Positions 1 through 11,166 of a stretch of DNA of 64,000 nucleotides are shown piece by piece. The stretch covers positions 49,441,763 through 49,505,762 of the forward strand of contig CM036239.1 in the NCBI GenBank assembly GCA_020698575.1. The letters run 5' to 3'. The stretch comes from Bostrychus sinensis (lineage: Eukaryota > Chordata > Actinopteri > Gobiiformes > Eleotridae). Positions within the stretch are counted from its first letter, which is position 1. Each line of letters opens with the position of its first letter. Under the pieces are notes generated by a model. The model made no database searches and had not been told where the DNA came from. It saw only the letters and a program-made list of their open reading frames with translations. A program made the translations under genes and the position numbers.

Positions 1-210
1 AGACCTGGTTTAGTCCTGGTTTAGTCCTGGTTTAGTCCTGGTTTAGACCTGGTTTAGTCCTCGTTTAAACCTGGTTTAGTCCTGGTTTAGACCTGGTTTA
101 GTCCTGGTTTAGACCTGGTTTAGTCCTGGTTTAGTCCTGGTTTAGTCCTGGTTTAGACCTGGTTTAGTCCTCGTTTAAACCTGGTTTAGTCCTGGTTTAG
201 TCCTGGTCCT
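1..210 (+). repeat. 11-bp minisatellite array, plus orientation
   Basis: Tandem copies of an 11-bp unit NCCTGGTTTAG, where N is mostly A or T. The window starts inside the array. Eleven is not a multiple of 3 and the unit contains TAG, so every forward frame is stopped quickly and the array is non-coding. The same unit recurs at 2671, 6143, 21213, 27150 and, reverse-complemented, at 22265, 29386, 31216, 33631, 51319 and 55881. Confidence 0.95.
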
Positions 211-220
211 GTTGTTTGCT

Positions 221-300
221 CAGTGTTTCCCGACCAGAGGTACGGGGACCCCTAGGTGTATGCGAGCCGGGGGAACTAGGAATTATTTCATGACAATAAA
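221..300 (+). mobile_element. hAT-like transposon tip (fragment)
   Basis: The segment begins CAGTGTTTCCCGACCAGAGG and contains a short hairpin around GGGGACCCCTAGG. A related end lies at 22162-22250 (CTGTGTTTCCCAACTAGGGG). Tips of the form CAGTGTTTCCCAAC followed by a GGGTAC...CCCCTAGGGGTAC hairpin are typical of hAT/Charlie-like elements. No partner TIR or TSD was found, so this is an orphan end. Confidence 0.45.
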
Positions 301-458
301 GAAAAAGTGTAGAGCACTTTTTAAAGTGAACTATTGAAACTTGTGAAAGACAAGCTCAAGTTTCTCAGTGACAAATGACTGATTAAAAATTATTGAATTT
401 GATGAAACTACTAGAAATATTACTTGAAAACTATTATAAAGCTTGTTTCAAAGGAGAG

Positions 459-515
<57 letters not shown>

Positions 516-1285
516 TATATTATATTATATTATATTATTATTAATATGTTTCTTGTCAATTTATTTAAAGTTTCAATTTTCTTTATTAAAAAATTGTAAA
601 ATAAGTAAATGTTACAGAAGTTTATATATTATTATTATTGTTATTGTTATTTTGTATTATAAATATTTTTGGATATATTGTTATTTTAAAGGGGTTTATT
701 TGGATCTTGAACTGAATTTTCAAAGCAAAAATAAATTGCTTTGACAAAGGTAAGTATAAAATGTCTTGTGCTAATAAACACAGATAAACACTCTATTACA
801 ACTTTTTGAAAAATTAACACAAACGAATGAGAGGGGTACTCACGGTATGAGAATGCATAAGAATAATATGTTGATCTCAGGAACGCCAAGCCATGAAGTG
901 AATTTTAAAGTTAATTTATTTTCTACGTGAAGTACACATTCAGACACGGACAGAGCATTCTTCTGCGTTCTTTCTGTCGTACGTTGGTCCGTTTTCCTAG
1001 AGCTTAGGCATATGGGCGAATGGAGCAGTACATGTGCTGACCGCTGGGGGGCGCTAGTGAACACAGCTCAACAGTCACAGCAGAAAAAAAAAACAGACGA
1101 CTACAAGTTAGCCATCGTATATTCAAAGACTTCTTTTTTTTTTTTTTACTAAATGTGGTGTAAATGTGTATTGCTCTTTTTCTTATGTCTTGGTAAAATA
1201 TTTGACTGCCGCCAACTGTTGCCCCCTACTGGTTATTTAACATAATACACGTTTACATAGAAAATAGTTTGAAGTATAAACTCTT
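301..1285. other. AT-rich non-coding stretch with (ATT)n microsatellite
   Basis: No gene is recognised. An (ATT)n tract runs from about 462 to 510 and continues as degenerate TATAT/ATATT to about 545. Poly-A and poly-T runs occur near 1084 and 1131. The open frames across the ATT tract are poly-Ile or poly-Leu artefacts. Confidence 0.7.
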
Positions 1286-1656
1286 GAGGTGTAACGATAT
1301 GTTTTTGCAATGATACGATGCGTATCGATTAGAATTGTTTCAATCCGATTCAAGAACGATATTGGCTAATTTGGTTCAATACGGTTCAGTGCGATTCAAC
1401 ACCTTCATATTGATAATTGATACCACAACTTTTTGCTAAAAAATCATAAACGTTTACTCTCAAATGTAGCATCGCAGCCAGGGTTGATTATGTCAGCAGA
1501 CAGAAACCAAAGTTGAATATAACATTTTTTAAAATTAAAAACACAAAAATTACCCCCAGAAAGACATATCTGGTTTTATTTCAACATGCAAATTTTTATA
1601 GTTGTATCATAGGAAAAAAATGTATACATCAATGTTGTTACATACCGTTACACCTC
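1286..1656. mobile_element. Short TIR element (hAT-like MITE)
   Basis: The left end GAGGTGTAACGATATGT is matched in inverted orientation at the right end, whose reverse complement is GAGGTGTAACGGTATGT (1 mismatch in 17). The interior is AT-rich with no coding capacity. Tips of the form AGGTGTAACGRTA are known from fish hAT elements. A convincing 8-bp TSD was not seen, so the class is inferred from the tip only. Confidence 0.5.
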
Positions 1657-2670
1657 ACCACAGTTACACTGTGATGCCAACACATTCGTTTCATCTGTGA
1701 TGGAACGGATGGATCTTTTTATGTACAAAATGGAAGAATAAATAAAAGTGCCTTTAGTGGGCTGGATATATGAGGCGACAAGTGAACATTTTCTCAAAGT
1801 TGATGTGTTTAAAGCATGAAAAAGCAGCTCTTGTGGGGCGTTCCCGGTCTGCAGTGGTCAGGATCTATCTAAAAAGTGGTGTGAGGGAAGGAACAGAGAT
1901 GGCCCGGAGACAGGCCCGTGTGGAGCTCCTGGATCTCAGACTGCTGAAGGAGTTAAAGCTGTTTCTGAGAGAGAGGAGTCAGAATACACAGTGCAGAGTC
2001 TAGACCCATACTTACCTGGACAAGACTGGTTTAGACCTAAACAAACTCCATGTATGTGGCCTGTTTATGGCTGTATCTCTACGTCAGCCTTCCCTACAGT
2101 CTTTAAAGCAGAAGGAAATGAAGGCGGCAGAGTTTAGAGCTGTATCGAACCCGGACCATCTCTCTGTCTCTCTGTCTGTGTCTCTCTCTCTCTGCTGCAC
2201 GAACCCCGCTGCATCCAATTTCAGGCTTCCTGTTAAAATCCATCAAACGCACACGGCAGGCACAAAGCGGACCTCATCTCGGCGGGAAATAATCCTCTCC
2301 CGTGAGCGACTCCGAGCCTGTCAGGGTCCCCCCACCATCACCACCACCACCTCCTCCCCCTCCCCCCGTCCCATTCAAAGGAGCCATCACTCATTTCGCC
2401 CCCCCAAAGATTAAAAGTACAGCTAAATTGAGAAAATCCGCTTAGGAATTCTGGATTTAAATGGCGGCGTTTGTGGAGGAGTGGAGGGAGGCGCGCACAG
2501 GTGTGGCAGCTGCAGATAAATGCAGGAAATATACACGTTTGTTTTTGTAGTCACAGGTCCAGGAGCATCACAGTCGGCTTTGGAGTTCAGGGGGAAAGGA
2601 GGCAGGAGGAAGGCAGGAGGAGAGATTTTAGAGGAAAAAAATACACATCAGATCGATTCTTGGTTATGAA
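1657..2670. other. Single-copy-looking island, partly GC-rich
   Basis: No gene is recognised. A TC-rich run lies at 2158-2200 and a CCACCATCACCACC-type C-rich tract at about 2328-2365. The stretch 2260-2490 has mixed composition with CpGs and is not obviously repetitive. It could be a conserved non-coding element, but that needs an alignment to other fish. Confidence 0.35.
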
Positions 2671-2757
2671 CCTGGTTTAGACCTGGTTTAGACCTGGTTT
2701 GGTCCTGGTTTAGACCTGGTTTAGACCTGGTTTGGTCCTGGTTTAGACCTGGTTTAA
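2671..2757 (+). repeat. 11-bp minisatellite, short array, plus orientation
   Basis: About eight copies of NCCTGGTTTAG, some with TTTGG in place of TTTAG. The array lies directly upstream of the 28-bp array, separated from it by about 28 bp. Confidence 0.9.
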
Positions 2758-2785
2758 AGTTTCCAGACTGAGATGGTTTGAGCAT

Positions 2786-5513
2786 GTACAGAGGTGGGAT
2801 GGTGGATATATGGGTACAGAGGGGGGACAGTGGATATATGGGTAAAGAGGAGGGACAGTGAATATATGGGTACAGAGGAGGGACAGTGGATATATGGGTA
2901 CAGAGGAGAGACAGTGGATATATGGGTACAGAGGAGGGACAGTGGATATATGGGTACAGAGGAGGGACAGTGGATATATGGGTACAGAGGGGGGACAGTG
3001 GATATATGGGTACAGAGAAGGGACAGTGGATATATGGGTACAGAGAAGGGACAGTGGATATGTGGGTACAGAGGAGGGACAGTGGATATATGGGAACAGA
3101 GGAGGGACAGTGGATATATGGGAACAGAGGAGGGACAGTGAATATATGGGTACAGAGGAGGGACAGTGGATATATGGGTACAGAGGAGGGACAGTGGATA
3201 TGTGGGTACAGAGGAGGGACAGTGGATATGTGGGTACAGAGGAGGGACAATGAATATATGGGTACAGAGGAGGGACAGTGGATATGTGGGTACAGAGGAG
3301 GGACAGTGGATATATGGGAACAGAGGAGGGACAGTGGATATATGGGAACAGAGGAGGGACAGTAGATATATGGGTACAGAGGAGGGACAGTGAATATGTG
3401 GGTACAGAGGAGGGACAGTGGATATATGGGAACAGAGGAGGGACAGTGGATATATGGGAACAGAGGAGGGACAGTGGATATGTGGGTACAGAGGAGGGAC
3501 AGTGGATATGTGGGTACAGAGGAGGGACAGTGGATATACGGGTACAGAGGAGGGACAGTGGATATGTGGGTACAGAGGAGGGACAGTGAATATACGGGTA
3601 CAGAGGAGGGACAGTGGATATATGGGAAAAGAGGAGGGACAGTGGATATATGGGCACAGAGAAGGGACAGTGAATATATGGGTACAGAGAAGGGACAGTG
3701 GATATATGGGTACAGAGGAGGGACAGTGGATATACGGGTACAGAGGAGGGACAGTGGATATGTGGGTACAGAGGAGGGACAGTGGATATACGGGAACAGA
3801 GGAGGGACAGTGGATATGTGGGTACAGAGGAGGGACAGTGGATATATGGGTACAGAGGAGGGACAGTGGATATGTGGGTACAGAGGAGGGACAGTGGATA
3901 TGTGGGTACAGAGGAGGGACAGTGGATATATGGGTACAGAGGAGGGACAGTGAATATATGGGAACAGAGGAGGGACAGTGGATATGTGGGTACAGAGGAG
4001 GGACAGTGGATATATGGGTACAGAGGAGGGACAGTGGATATATGGGTACAGAGGAGGGACGGTGGATATGTGGGTACAGAGGAGGGACAGTGGATATATG
4101 GGAACAGAGGAGGGACAGTGGATATGTGGGTACAGAGGAGGGACAGTGAATATATGGGTACAGAGGAGGGACAGTGGATATATGGGAACAGAGGAGGGAC
4201 AGTGGATATGTGGGTACAGAGGAGGGACAGTGGATATATGGGTACAGAGGAGGGACAGTGGATATATGGGTACAGAGGAGGGATTTTGGATATGTGGGTA
4301 CAGAGGAGGGACAGTGGATATATGGGAACAGAGGAGAGACAGTGGATATATGGGAACAGAGGAGGGACAGTGGATATGTGGGTACAGAGGAGGGACAGTG
4401 AATATATGGGTACAGAGGAGGGACAGTGGATATATGGGTACAGAGGAGGGACAGTGGATATGTGGGTACAGAGAAGGGACAGTGGATATATGGGTACAGA
4501 GAAGGGACAGTGGATATGTGGGTACAGAGAAGGGACAGTGGATATATGGGTACAGAGAAGGGACAGTGGATATGTGGGTACAGAGGAGGGACAGTGGATA
4601 TATGGGAACAGAGGAGGGACAGTGGATATATGGGAACAGAGGAGGGACAGTGGATATGTGGGTACAGAGGAGGGACAGTGAATATATGGGTACAGAGGAG
4701 GGACAGTGGATATATGGGTACAGAGGAGGGACAGTGGATATGTGGGTACAGAGGAGGGACAGTGGATATGTGGGTACAGAGGAGGGACAATGAATATATG
4801 GGTACAGAGGAGGGACAGTGGATATATGGGAACAGAGGAGGGACAGTGGATATGTGGAGAGGAGGGACGGTGGATATGTGGGTACAGAGGAGGGACAGTG
4901 GATATATGGGAACAGAGGAGAGACAGTGGATATATGGGAACAGAGGAGGGACAGTGGATATGTGGGTACAGAGGAGGGACAGTGAATATATGGGTACAGA
5001 GGAGGGACAGTGGATATATGGGTACAGAGGAGGGACGGTGGATATGTGGGTACAGAGGAGGGACAGTGGATATATGGGAACAGAGGAGAGACAGTGGATA
5101 TATGGGAACAGAGGAGGGACAGTGGATATGTGGGTACAGAGGAGGGACAGTGAATATATGGGTACAGAGGAGGGACAGTGGATATATGGGTACAGAGGAG
5201 GGACGGTGGATATGTGGGTACAGAGGAGGGACAGTGGATATATGGGAACAGAGGAGGGACAGTGGATATGTGGGTACAGAGGAGGGACAGTGGATATATG
5301 GGAACAGAGGAGGGACAGTGGATATATGGGAACAGAGGAGGGACAGTGGATATATGGGTACAGAGGAGGAACAGTGGATATATGGGTACAGAGGAGGGAC
5401 AGTGGATATATGGGTACAGAGGAGGGACAGTGGATATGTGGGTACAGAGGAGGGACAATGAATATATGGGTACAGAGGAGGGACAGTGGATATATGGGTA
5501 CAGAGGAGGGATG
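2786..5513. repeat. 28-bp minisatellite array (~97 copies)
   Basis: The unit GTACAGAGGAGGGACAGTGG + ATATATGG (28 bp) repeats head to tail. Recurrent variants are GAACAG for GTACAG, TATGTGG for TATATGG, GTGAATA for GTGGATA, and GAGAAG or GAGAGA for GAGGAG. One unit is shortened at about 4855-4866 and one carries GGATTTTGG at about 4281. Because 28 is not a multiple of 3 and the unit contains no stop on either strand, all six frames stay open for hundreds of codons. The predicted 936-, 1002- and 678-residue minus-strand proteins and the shorter plus-strand ones are by-products of this, not genes. Confidence 0.97.
4867..5206. repeat. 168-bp higher-order repeat inside the 28-bp array
   Basis: The rare variant ACGGTGG occurs at about 4867, 5035 and 5203, exactly 168 bp (6 x 28) apart. 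The same order of variants (GTACAG, GAACAG+GAGAGA, GAACAG, GTACAG, GTGAATA) lies between them. By eye the two 168-bp blocks are identical. This is a local duplication of six units, recent relative to the rest of the array. Confidence 0.8.
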
Positions 5514-6100
5514 AATTATGAATTATGAAGAATAGTATTTTCAAAACATTATTTTTATTATTTAAAATTAAATTAAATACCACTAATCCTATTAACACTA
5601 GTACTTCCACTGCTACTATTACTACTACTGGTGGTAGTTCTACAGCAACAACAGCTACTGCTAATGCTGCTATATTTTCTGTCTCTGTAGCGAGTGTCCA
5701 TATCGGAGACATCTGAAGTCCGATAATTACCCCGTCTCCAGACCGCTGCATGTTTTATTTATGTTCTTTACCCTGCCCCCCCCTTCACCCCCCGCCCCTC
5801 CTTCAGGCCCCTGGAGTGGTCATTACCGCGGGTCGGTCGGTCTGTCCAGCCCGGGCCGCAGACTCTGATCCCAGAACCTCATCTCTCATCTCTAATCCGG
5901 GAGGAGGAGGACTGTTACGGCTGCGGGCCAGGATCTCGGGACGGAGTCTATCTCTCTCTCTCTCTATAATTGATAGGTTTTAGGCGATTATACGCTCCAC
6001 GTGATTATGATCTATAAGCAGGTATCGATCGGAGCAGCTCCTCTCGCTCCCCTGGACACTATCGGCTCAGGGCTGAGGAGATTTTAAAAAACAGAAATAG
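5514..6100. other. Single-copy-looking island between two arrays
   Basis: No gene is recognised. It contains an imperfect ACT/GCT trinucleotide stretch (5580-5670), a C-rich run near 5775 and a CT run at 5949-5965. The 5690-6090 part holds CpGs and motifs such as CACGTGATTATGAT (5999-6012) and is not repetitive within the window. Confidence 0.35.
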
Positions 6101-7010
6101 TCCTCGTTGTGGACGGGACTCGGCCAAGGTCAAACTTTTACAGACCTGGTTTGGTCTTTGTTTAGACCTGGTTTAGACCTGGTTTAGTCCTCGTTTAGAC
6201 CTGGTTTAGTCCTGATTTAGACCTGGTTTAGACCTGGTTTAGTCCTGGTTTAGTCCTTGTTTAGACCTGATTTAGACCTGGTTTAGTCCTTGTTTAGACC
6301 TGGTTTATTTCTTGTTTAGACTTTGTTTAGACCTGGTTTATTTCTTGTTTAGACTTTGTTTAGACCTGGTTTAGTCCTTGTTTAGACCTTGTTTAGACCT
6401 GATTTAGACCTGGTTTAGACCTGGTTTAGACCTGGTTTAGTCCTTGTTTAGACCTGGTTTATTCCTTGTTTAGACTTTGTTTAGACCTGGTTTAGTCCTT
6501 GTTTAGACCTGGTTTAGACCTGGTTTAGTCCTTGTTTAGACCTTGTTTAGACCTGATTTAGACCTGGTTTAGACCTGGTTTAGTCCTTGTTTAGACCTGG
6601 TTTATTCCTTGTTTATACTTTGTTTAGACCTGGTTTAGTCCTTGTTTAGACCTGGTTTAGACCTGGTTTAGTCCTTGTTTAGAACTTATTTAGTCCTTGT
6701 TTAGTCCTTGTTTAGACCTGGTTTATTCCTTGTTTAGACTTTGTTTAGACCTGGTTTAGTCCTTGTTTAGACCTTGTTTAGACCTTGTTTAGACCTGGTT
6801 TAGACCTGGTTTAGTCCTTGTTTAGAACTTATTTAGTCCTTGTTTAGTCCTTGTTTAGACCTGGTTTATTCCTTGTTTAGACTTTGTTTAGACCTGGTTT
6901 AGTCCTTGTTTAGACCTGGTTTAGTCTTGGTTTAGTTCTTGTTTAGTCCTGGTTTAGCCCTGGTCCTGGTCCTTGGTGTGGACAGGACTAGGCCAAGGTC
7001 AAACTTTTAG
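6101..7010 (+). repeat. 11-bp minisatellite array flanked by ~41-bp direct repeats
   Basis: About 75 copies of the 11-bp unit, here rich in TCCTTGTTTAG, ACTTTGTTTAG and TTCTTGTTTAT variants as well as the consensus. The array lies between two near-identical non-array segments, 6101-6142 and 6970-7010, sharing GGCCAAGGTCAAACTTTTA. The flanks are in the same orientation. This suggests the array grew between copies of a duplicated segment, or arose by slippage within one. Confidence 0.9.
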
Positions 7011-7099
7011 CCATCTTTCTAAATAGAAAATCCAAGGTTTCAGAGCTAAAAATGGTACACATTTAGCACGGGACAAAGTTCGGCATCAACCAGTTTTAA

Positions 7100-7270
7100 T
7101 ATTTCACTCATTCATTCATTCATTCATTCATTCAGTCATTCAACTACTTTTTCTTATTCTGATTAGGGAGCCTGTATCCCAGCAACTATGGGCCATTCAC
7201 TGCCTCAATCATTCACAATGGGATATTTAGAGTTTCCAGTCCGACTGTGCTTGCATGTTTTTGGACAAAG
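7100..7270 (-). mobile_element. Degenerate SINE/L2-type 3' tail
   Basis: On the minus strand a segment ends in a (GAATG)n-like tail (7104-7135 as CATTC repeats). It resembles, with heavy decay, the tail of the SINE at 19322-19692: TGTATCCCAGC...TATGGGCC, CATGTTTTTGGAC and a TAGAG motif in the same order. It is probably an old copy of the same L2-tailed family. Confidence 0.5.
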
Positions 7271-7370
7271 GTCTACCACCAGTCCCAGTATTTGGCTGGT
7301 TGTGTCAGGAAGGGCATCTGGCGTCAAACTCTGATAAATGATCCATACCTGGCGTTCCATTTGTAATTGC
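7271..7370 (+). mobile_element. LINE 3'-tail-like fragment
   Basis: Contains GTGTCAGGAAGGGCATCTGG followed by CGTCAAACTCTGATAAATGA. This resembles the 3' terminal module (GTCAGGAAGGGCATCCGGCGTAAAA) found at the ends of fish non-LTR elements. The fragment is short and its family assignment is tentative. Confidence 0.35.
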
Positions 7371-9370
7371 ATAGCAGTGGACAGTAACTATACTTTTGTG
7401 AAAGTAATTTAATTTGTTTAACTTTTTTTCCCTTAAATTTTAACTGTTTAAATGTTTCTTTTGGTCAGACTTTGGTCAGATTTTGGGCTTAACCCCTCAG
7501 TCCTAGTCCTGTACCATATAGCAGACTTCATAGTTTGGGTTCGGACACTCGCTCACTATTTTTCTCTCCCTGCTGGTCACGTGACTCTGGCATCTGTGTA
7601 AAAAACTCTGAACTTTGTGGTCAGATGTGGCTGATTTGAGGTTTTTCTTTTCATGTTCTTTCTCATGTTCCAGAAAGAAACATCCGACAGACAAACAAGA
7701 GCATGACAGGAAAACCTCAAATCAGCCGCACCCAATCCCTGTGAGAGACAGAACCGCATCATGGTCCTGTGTTCATCTGGTCATCTGAGCTGAAAGTAAC
7801 ATCGCTGGATCAGGGAGGCCATTGAGACCCAGAAACCAAGGACCGAGGGCCAAGGACCAAGAACCAAGGACCATGAACTGGGACAACACCTTGCCTGTTT
7901 CTTAACATGCAAACTTCTGTGGACTTGTGTTCTTGCGGTTTTGTAGTCATTTGCCGCGGCCCAAATCCCGTTTCAATTCAAAGTCTGCTCCTCAGCAAGT
8001 CCACTCTAAATTCTCAGATGGTCCATCAGGTTCACCTCGTCCCAAAAAATAAAAAAATAAAACAAAAGTCTCTCCTCAAGTCCATTCTCTGAGTCTGCTG
8101 CCACAAGTACGGAGTTGCGTACTGGGAAAGGAGAAACGGCCCTTATCCCAAGTTATACCTCATTTGAAAGCTTTGTTTCTCCACAGTTCAGTCGCTAAAA
8201 CCATTTTAAAGACAGATTGAGCATCTGAGCGTAACCAGCAAAGATTCACCAGGACCTACAGCAGCTAACACAATTAGCAACGGTACTTTTTATGTTTTAT
8301 CAGACATCAACTGCTCTAGACTCCACTCTGGAATCATTTTCAGAACAACAAAAAGGACAACTGCCAAAGTTTTAGGACTCATGTATGATTTAGGACGCCT
8401 GGTCGAGCATAATGTAGAGCCAAATTTGCTTTTATCTCTGTACAGTTCACTTTGAAATCCTTCTACAGGTTTCTCACTGCTCACCTGAGAGATGAATGTC
8501 ATGTAATCAAGTGACGCTTCTTACTGCTTTCTGTCAGAAGTAGTCACAGGAAACTTTGCTGTCCCTGTGTCTGCAGAAACATGAGTGAAACCAAAGCGGG
8601 ACTGACTATTACCACTATAACCCTGTTTATTGTAGCGGTATCCTAACAGACACCACATACAAACACGTCTGCAGACTTTACAGACGTGTACAAATGTGTG
8701 CAGAGCGGAGGGCTGCTGTGTGAGATAGTTAATTATGATAAGTGTGGGCAGCCCTCAGATAACATGTCCTGTGTAGATCTGTATCTGTGTCTCTCTGGGT
8801 TTTTTCACACACCAAGGACACGCCATCTATCTACACCTGACACAGAGCAGCCAGACGTCTGTGTGTGTGGAGACAGAGGCTGCTGCGACTCTGCACGATC
8901 ACGCTCAAGTCACCAACTAAACACACAATGGCCAGACTCTCCTATTTTCTTCTCTAAAGCAGGAGAGTCTGGTTCCAGAGGGCCGTTTCCAGTGGACTCT
9001 CTGGATCCTGACCTATCCCAGCCGTTTCTCTGCAGCTCTGCGTCTCACAGAAGCAGATTATCTCCTCTCAGAAATAACCAAGATGTCTCCAGCTTATACA
9101 GAGTGAATGTAATAACTTCTCTGTGCTTTCCTTTGTCACCTGTTGGTTCTGCTGAAGTCCTTGTTGTTCAGTCCTTTGTGGGACTTTTGTCTTTGTCCTG
9201 TTTCCATTTTAACAACAGTAAAGTCCCGCTGACGTCCCCCGTAACCACCACATTCAAACAAACCCACTTTCTCCATAAATCTTTCACAAATAAAGACAGA
9301 GCTGCTCACAATACACAGGATTCTGGAGTTTTATGGCAAAACCGGCAAGAATCCACCATGTTTGTTTTGG
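7371..9370. other. Non-coding stretch, nothing recognised
   Basis: No gene is recognised over about 2 kb. A perfect 17-bp inverted repeat (GGCTGATTTGAGGTTTT at 7629-7645 against 7711-7727) with a 65-bp loop is the only clear structure. A run of short 'ccaagg' phrases occurs at 7830-7875. The open frame that starts at 8686 owes its length to the LTR element downstream and has no recognisable domain in this part. Confidence 0.6.
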
Positions 9371-9375
9371 ATATG

Positions 9376-9558
9376 TGTCATGTCCCATGTCCCATGTCTT
9401 GTTTTCTGTTTGTTTCTCGTGTGTCTTGTTTTGTAGTCTTCCGTCTGTTTCCTTGTTTTCCCAGTTTCCTCTGTGTCGGTTCATTGTGTGTGATGCGTGT
9501 TCCTGTGTTCCCGTGTTCCCGTGGCTGTACCCTTTTTTGTGAGTTTGCATTAAACCCT
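9376..9558 (+). mobile_element. 5' LTR remnant
   Basis: Aligns to the 3' LTR from TGTCATGTCCC, with one fewer TCCCATG unit. It lacks about 110 bp between CCAGTTTCCT and CGGTTCATTG. It ends at GCATTAAACCCT, so the last ~55 bp of the LTR are missing. It joins directly to the tandem-repeated coding end. Confidence 0.85.
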
Positions 9559-9560
9559 GC

Positions 9561-11075
9561 CTGGGGCCGCAGCAGTCGCCAGTTCCCGTTCCCGGCCTGG
9601 GGCCGCAGCAGTCGCCAGTTCCCGTTCCCGGCCTGGGGCCGCAGCAGTCGCCAGTTCCCGTTCCCGGCCTGGGGCCGCAGCAGTCGCCAGTTCCCGTTCC
9701 CGGCCTGGGGCCGCAGCAGTCGCCAGTTCCCGCTCCACGTCTCTTGTCGCTGCCTAGGACGCCGCCAGTTCCCGCTCCACGTCTCTTGTCGCTGCCTAGG
9801 ACGCCGCCAGTCCCCGCTCCACGTCTCTTGTCGCTGCCTAGGACGCCGCCAGTCCCCGCTCCACGTCTCTTGTCGCTGCCTAGGACGCCGCCAGTCCCCG
9901 CTCCACGTCTCTTGTCGCTGCCTAGGACGCCGCCAGTCCCCGCTCCACGTCTCTTGTCGCTGCCTAGGAAGCCGCCAGTCCCAGCTCCCCGCCTGGGGCC
10001 GCCAAAGATTCAGCGGTCGCCAGTTCCTGCTCCACGTCTCTTGTCACTGCCTAGGAAGCCGCCAGTCCCAGCTCCCCGCCTGGGGCCGCAGCAGCCGCCA
10101 GTTCCAGTGTCTCCTCCGGGGCCCTCGTCGCCGCCGGAGCCTCCAGTGTCTCCTCCGGGGCCCTCGTCGCCGCCGGAGCCTCCAGTGTCTCCTCCGGGGC
10201 CCTCGTCGCCGCCGGAGCCGCCGGAGCTGCCGGAGCTGCCGGAGCTGCCGGAGCCTCCAGTGTCTCCTCCGGGGCCCTCGTCGCCGCCAGAGCCTCCAGT
10301 GTCTCCTCCGGGGCCCTCATCGCCGCCGGAGCCTCCAGTGTCTCCTCCGGGGCCCTCGTCGCCGCCGGAATCACCAGTGTCTCCTCCGGGGCCCTCGTCG
10401 CCGCCGGAGCCTCCAGTGTCTCCAGACTCTCCTCCGGGGCCCTCGTCGCCGCCGGAGCCTCCAGTGTCTCCGCCGGAGCCTCCAGTGTCTCCTCCGGAGC
10501 CTCCAGTGTCTCCTCCGGAGCCTCCAGACTCCCCTCCGGGGCCCTCTCCGCCGCCGGAGCTTCCAGTGTCTCCGCCGGAGCCTCCAGACTCCCCTCCGGG
10601 GCCCTCTCCGCCGTCGGAGCTTCCAGTGTCTCCAGACTCCCCTCCGGGGCCCTCTCCGCCGTCGGAGCTTCCAGTGTCTCCAGACTCCCCTCCGGGGCCC
10701 TCTCCGCCGTCGGAGCTTCCAGTGTCTCCAGACTCCCCTCCGGGGCCCTCTCCGCCGTCGGAGCTTCCAGTGTCTCCAGACTCCCCTCCGGGGCCCTCTC
10801 CGCCATCGGAGCTTCCAGTGTCTCCAGACTCCCCTCCGGGGCCCTCTCCGCCGCCGGAGCCTCCTGACTCCCCTCCGGGGCCCTCTCCGTCGCCGGAGCC
10901 TCCAGACTCCCCTCCGGGGCCCGCGCCGCCGCCGGAGCCTCCAGACTCCCCTCCGGGGCCCGCGCCGCCGCCGGAGCCTCCTGAACTTTCTCCGGGACCC
11001 GCGCCGCCGCCGGAGCCTCCTGAACTTTCTCCGGGGCCCTGTTTGGTTCCCTGTTTTTGCCCCCGGACATTCTAG
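9561..11075 (+). pseudogene. Proline-rich 3' end of an LTR-element polyprotein, amplified by tandem repeats
   Basis: A single frame (first base 9561) is open for about 504 codons to TAG at 11073-11075. There is no ATG start at the beginning, so it is the tail of a longer frame whose 5' part is deleted. Consecutive modules in the same frame are LGPQQSPVPVPG (36 bp x5, 9561-9740), LLSLPRTPPVPAPR (42 bp, about six copies to ~9990), PPVSPPGPSSPPE (39 bp, 10105-10430) and DSPPGPSPPSELPVSP (48 bp, 10610-10860). All period lengths are multiples of 3, unlike the 11- and 28-bp arrays, so the frame was preserved while the repeats grew. Proline-rich tails after integrase occur in fish Gypsy elements (inference). 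PVPAPR-like motifs could bind SH3-type partners, but nothing here shows that. The overlapping longer frame 8686-11454 is a shadow. Confidence 0.6.
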
Positions 11076-11153
11076 TTTGATCCCTCCTCCTGGCCCCCTC
11101 CTCCCACCCGGGTTCTGTTTTTTGTTTTTTGGGGCGTCTGGGAGCCGTCCCTT

Positions 11154-11166
11154 GGGAGGGGGGTAC
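11154..11166 (+). promoter_or_regulatory. Polypurine tract (plus-strand primer) of the LTR element
   Basis: GGGAGGGGGGTAC lies immediately 5' of the TGTCATG start of the 3' LTR, the position where plus-strand DNA synthesis is primed in LTR elements. Confidence 0.75.

Noticed and set aside
2794..5528. Plus-strand frames made of GTEEGQWIYGYRGG-type repeats
   Set aside because: Same 28-bp array read on the other strand; all phases are open.
2648..5751. Minus-strand frames of 936, 1002 and 678 residues made of SLLCTHISTVPP-type repeats
   Set aside because: They exist only because the 28-bp unit has no stop on either strand. Three overlapping frames are equally open, and no start context or promoter supports one of them.
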